The notes under the pieces are model-generated. The model saw nothing but the letters and a program-made list of their open reading frames with translations. It had not been told where the DNA came from and ran no database searches. This document shows positions 62,401 to 64,000 of a stretch of 64,000 bases of DNA, one piece after another; the first letter of the stretch is position 1; every line of letters begins with the position of its first letter. The translations under genes and the position numbers were made by a program. The stretch is from Acanthochromis polyacanthus (lineage: Eukaryota > Chordata > Actinopteri > Pomacentridae): contig NC_067116.1 of the NCBI RefSeq assembly GCF_021347895.1, positions 41,311,677 to 41,375,676 of the forward strand. The letters are read 5' to 3'.

Positions 62401-64000
62401 TGGAAACCATGGGAAGAGGAGATGATGAGGAGGGAAAAAGAAGAAAAAAAAATGACAGAAGATGGTCAAAGAAACAAACCAAGAAATTAAAAAGTGCTCT
62501 TCTTCATTTAGATTTCAGATCTTGCATAAAGTAACTCTTCTTGATTACTCGTCTCGTTACTTTTCTATTAATTTTTCCAGGACTTCTGCACAAACATTTC
62601 TGAAATATTTACGTTCTCTGTTACTGATGATTGCTAGGGCGTGCTATCTGGCATTTACTGAGGCATTTATTCTGGGTATTGATGTGAATCATCCTCAAAG
62701 CTTGGCAAGAAAACGATCACTTATCATGAGATTCTTGGTAAGAGGACGCCGCAACTGGGAATTCATCAGTTTGTGGAATTTTTGCAGAGACAGTCCTCTT
62801 ATTTGGAACTAAATGTGTCTTATTCGCTGCTCCTCTTCACACCTCACCTACATCCCCCTTAACCACAGAGAGATTGAGAAACTGGGGTCTGATTTAAGTC
62901 TGTTCCAAGAATCCCATCCGTCTTCATTCACTCTGGCTAACCCGGGACGGTGCGAGTGTTTTTTGGCTGGTAGAGCGCCAAGTTTTGGGAAAAAGAAAAT
63001 TTTTTGGGCACGTCTGTGGGAGAGTGGATGTTACCCTCCACCGAAGCAATTTTCTCACAAATCAAATGCTTATCTTGGATCGGCTGCAGTCATCAGTGCA
63101 CCGGGGATCGTTTTGAAGGATGTCTGGTTTGGGTTCAGCGTTTCTCGGGGTACCTCTGCCCACCCAGGCGGACCTGCTGATCTGGCTCTTGTAAAAAAAA
63201 AAGGCAACTCTATTCCACTTTGTCTCCCAGAGAAACACAAATAAATTCCTTTTAATCAGCAGTGCGCTCTTCGGGGGCTCATTTGGAAGGAATGTAATTG
63301 AAACTTAAGGTAACATTATTCATAAGGTAAATGTGCTTTGGTAAGCTTGATTTCTCTCCCACCGCAGCTGGGCCTTTGAGCAGCGAACCTCACGGCAGTT
63401 TTAAACGAAGACACGATTATTTGAAAATTGACAAAGTGGGCTTTGAAACTGTTTAGGAAAGCGGCGTGCGAAATTGTAAAACTCACGGACGACATTTCAG
63501 CAAATGATCGAATACAAACTCTCGGCTATCACGAGAGGTCCTTGGCTCCCCTCTTCCTGTCTGTCCTCTTCCCTTCATGTTTTCTGCTTTCCTGCCAGCG
63601 TTGGCTTTCTGACGCTCTCTGGAAGTGCAGAGGGGGGAAAAGGTCCCGAGTTCAGCTCCTCTGAAAGGGGATCTAAACCGCGTGCTAATGAGAATGCCAA
63701 GCCTAACAGGGACTGACAGCTCATCGCACTGCTGTGTGCATATATGTGTGCGACTGTGCCAAATATCTGTGCGCATTTATTATGAGAATGCAAACATCCC
63801 TGTCGGATCTCAATATTTTTTTCATATGCATGCATGCAGGAATGCACCCGCACAAACACACGCAGAAAGGCGCGTGTTAAATTGCGCAGAGTCCGCATGC
63901 ATCAGTCATTCAGCAGTAATAATATTTAGAAATTTGATTGGAAATGTAAGGGATAAGCGCGCCTCCCTTCCTCCCTCCTCCCCACTTAACTGCATCATTG

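Larger units (their letters stand above)
45716..64000. other. trabd2 intron 2 (probable), open to the right window edge
   Basis: I searched for the next family exon, expected to read about FALNQTLLQ after an acceptor, and did not find it, so this 18.3 kb is best read as intron. Apart from two SINEs, a hairpin cluster and small repeats listed separately, I see no gene. The longest open frames (56496-57062, 48127-48651, 62813-63244) have biased or random composition and no motif. A separate nested gene cannot be fully excluded. Confidence 0.55.

Noticed and set aside
62813..63244. 143-codon open frame on the + strand
   Set aside because: No recognisable domain or splice pattern. Kept only as intronic noise.

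Overview
The window looks like teleost fish nuclear DNA, probably a spiny-rayed fish. The reasons are GT-AG introns, two vertebrate-type genes with fish-like spacing, and fish-typical repeats: tRNA-derived SINEs, Tc1/mariner and hAT elements, a LINE remnant, and long CA/TG, CAG and AT microsatellites. No bacterial or viral gene system is present. Species cannot be named from the sequence alone.

Layout. (1) Positions 1 to about 8730 are one uninterrupted tandem array of a 39-bp unit (about 220 copies, entering from the left edge), with higher-order repeats of about 810 bp and 351 bp. (2) Positions 8731-10398 are AT-rich DNA with one SINE and a candidate RFX X-box 66 bp before the next start codon. 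(3) Positions 10399-17100 on the + strand hold a complete paxillin-family gene, best called leupaxin (lpxn): nine coding exons, 391 codons, three LD motifs and four LIM domains, every junction in frame. Its introns carry a LINE tail, a Tc1-type MITE remnant and a perfect hAT foldback element. (4) Positions 17101 to about 41960 hold no gene I can support. They contain a degenerate 150-bp repeat family, microsatellites, a nested transposon pair at 33748-35870 and a dead LINE fragment. Inside the pair, an intact Tc1-like element (34119-35752) with an open DD34E transposase has inserted into an older TA-target element. (5) Positions 40317-41959 are five diverged tandem copies of a roughly 340-bp unit, ending where a CpG-richer stretch begins. 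(6) Positions 42408-45715 on the + strand hold the first two coding exons of a TIKI/TRABD2 gene, a Wnt-inactivating metalloprotease. Its remaining exons lie beyond the right edge, so 45716-64000 is most simply read as intron, with two SINEs and a few small structured sequences.

The two genes have unrelated roles. Leupaxin is a focal-adhesion and podosome adaptor, and TIKI is a membrane-bound extracellular protease that inactivates Wnt ligands. Nothing in the sequence links them functionally. The most notable items are the satellite array ending 1.7 kb from lpxn, the apparently intact Tc1 element with IR/DR termini, the X-box in front of lpxn, and the tandem block in front of the TIKI gene. 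I did not find convincing evidence for a previously undescribed biological system.
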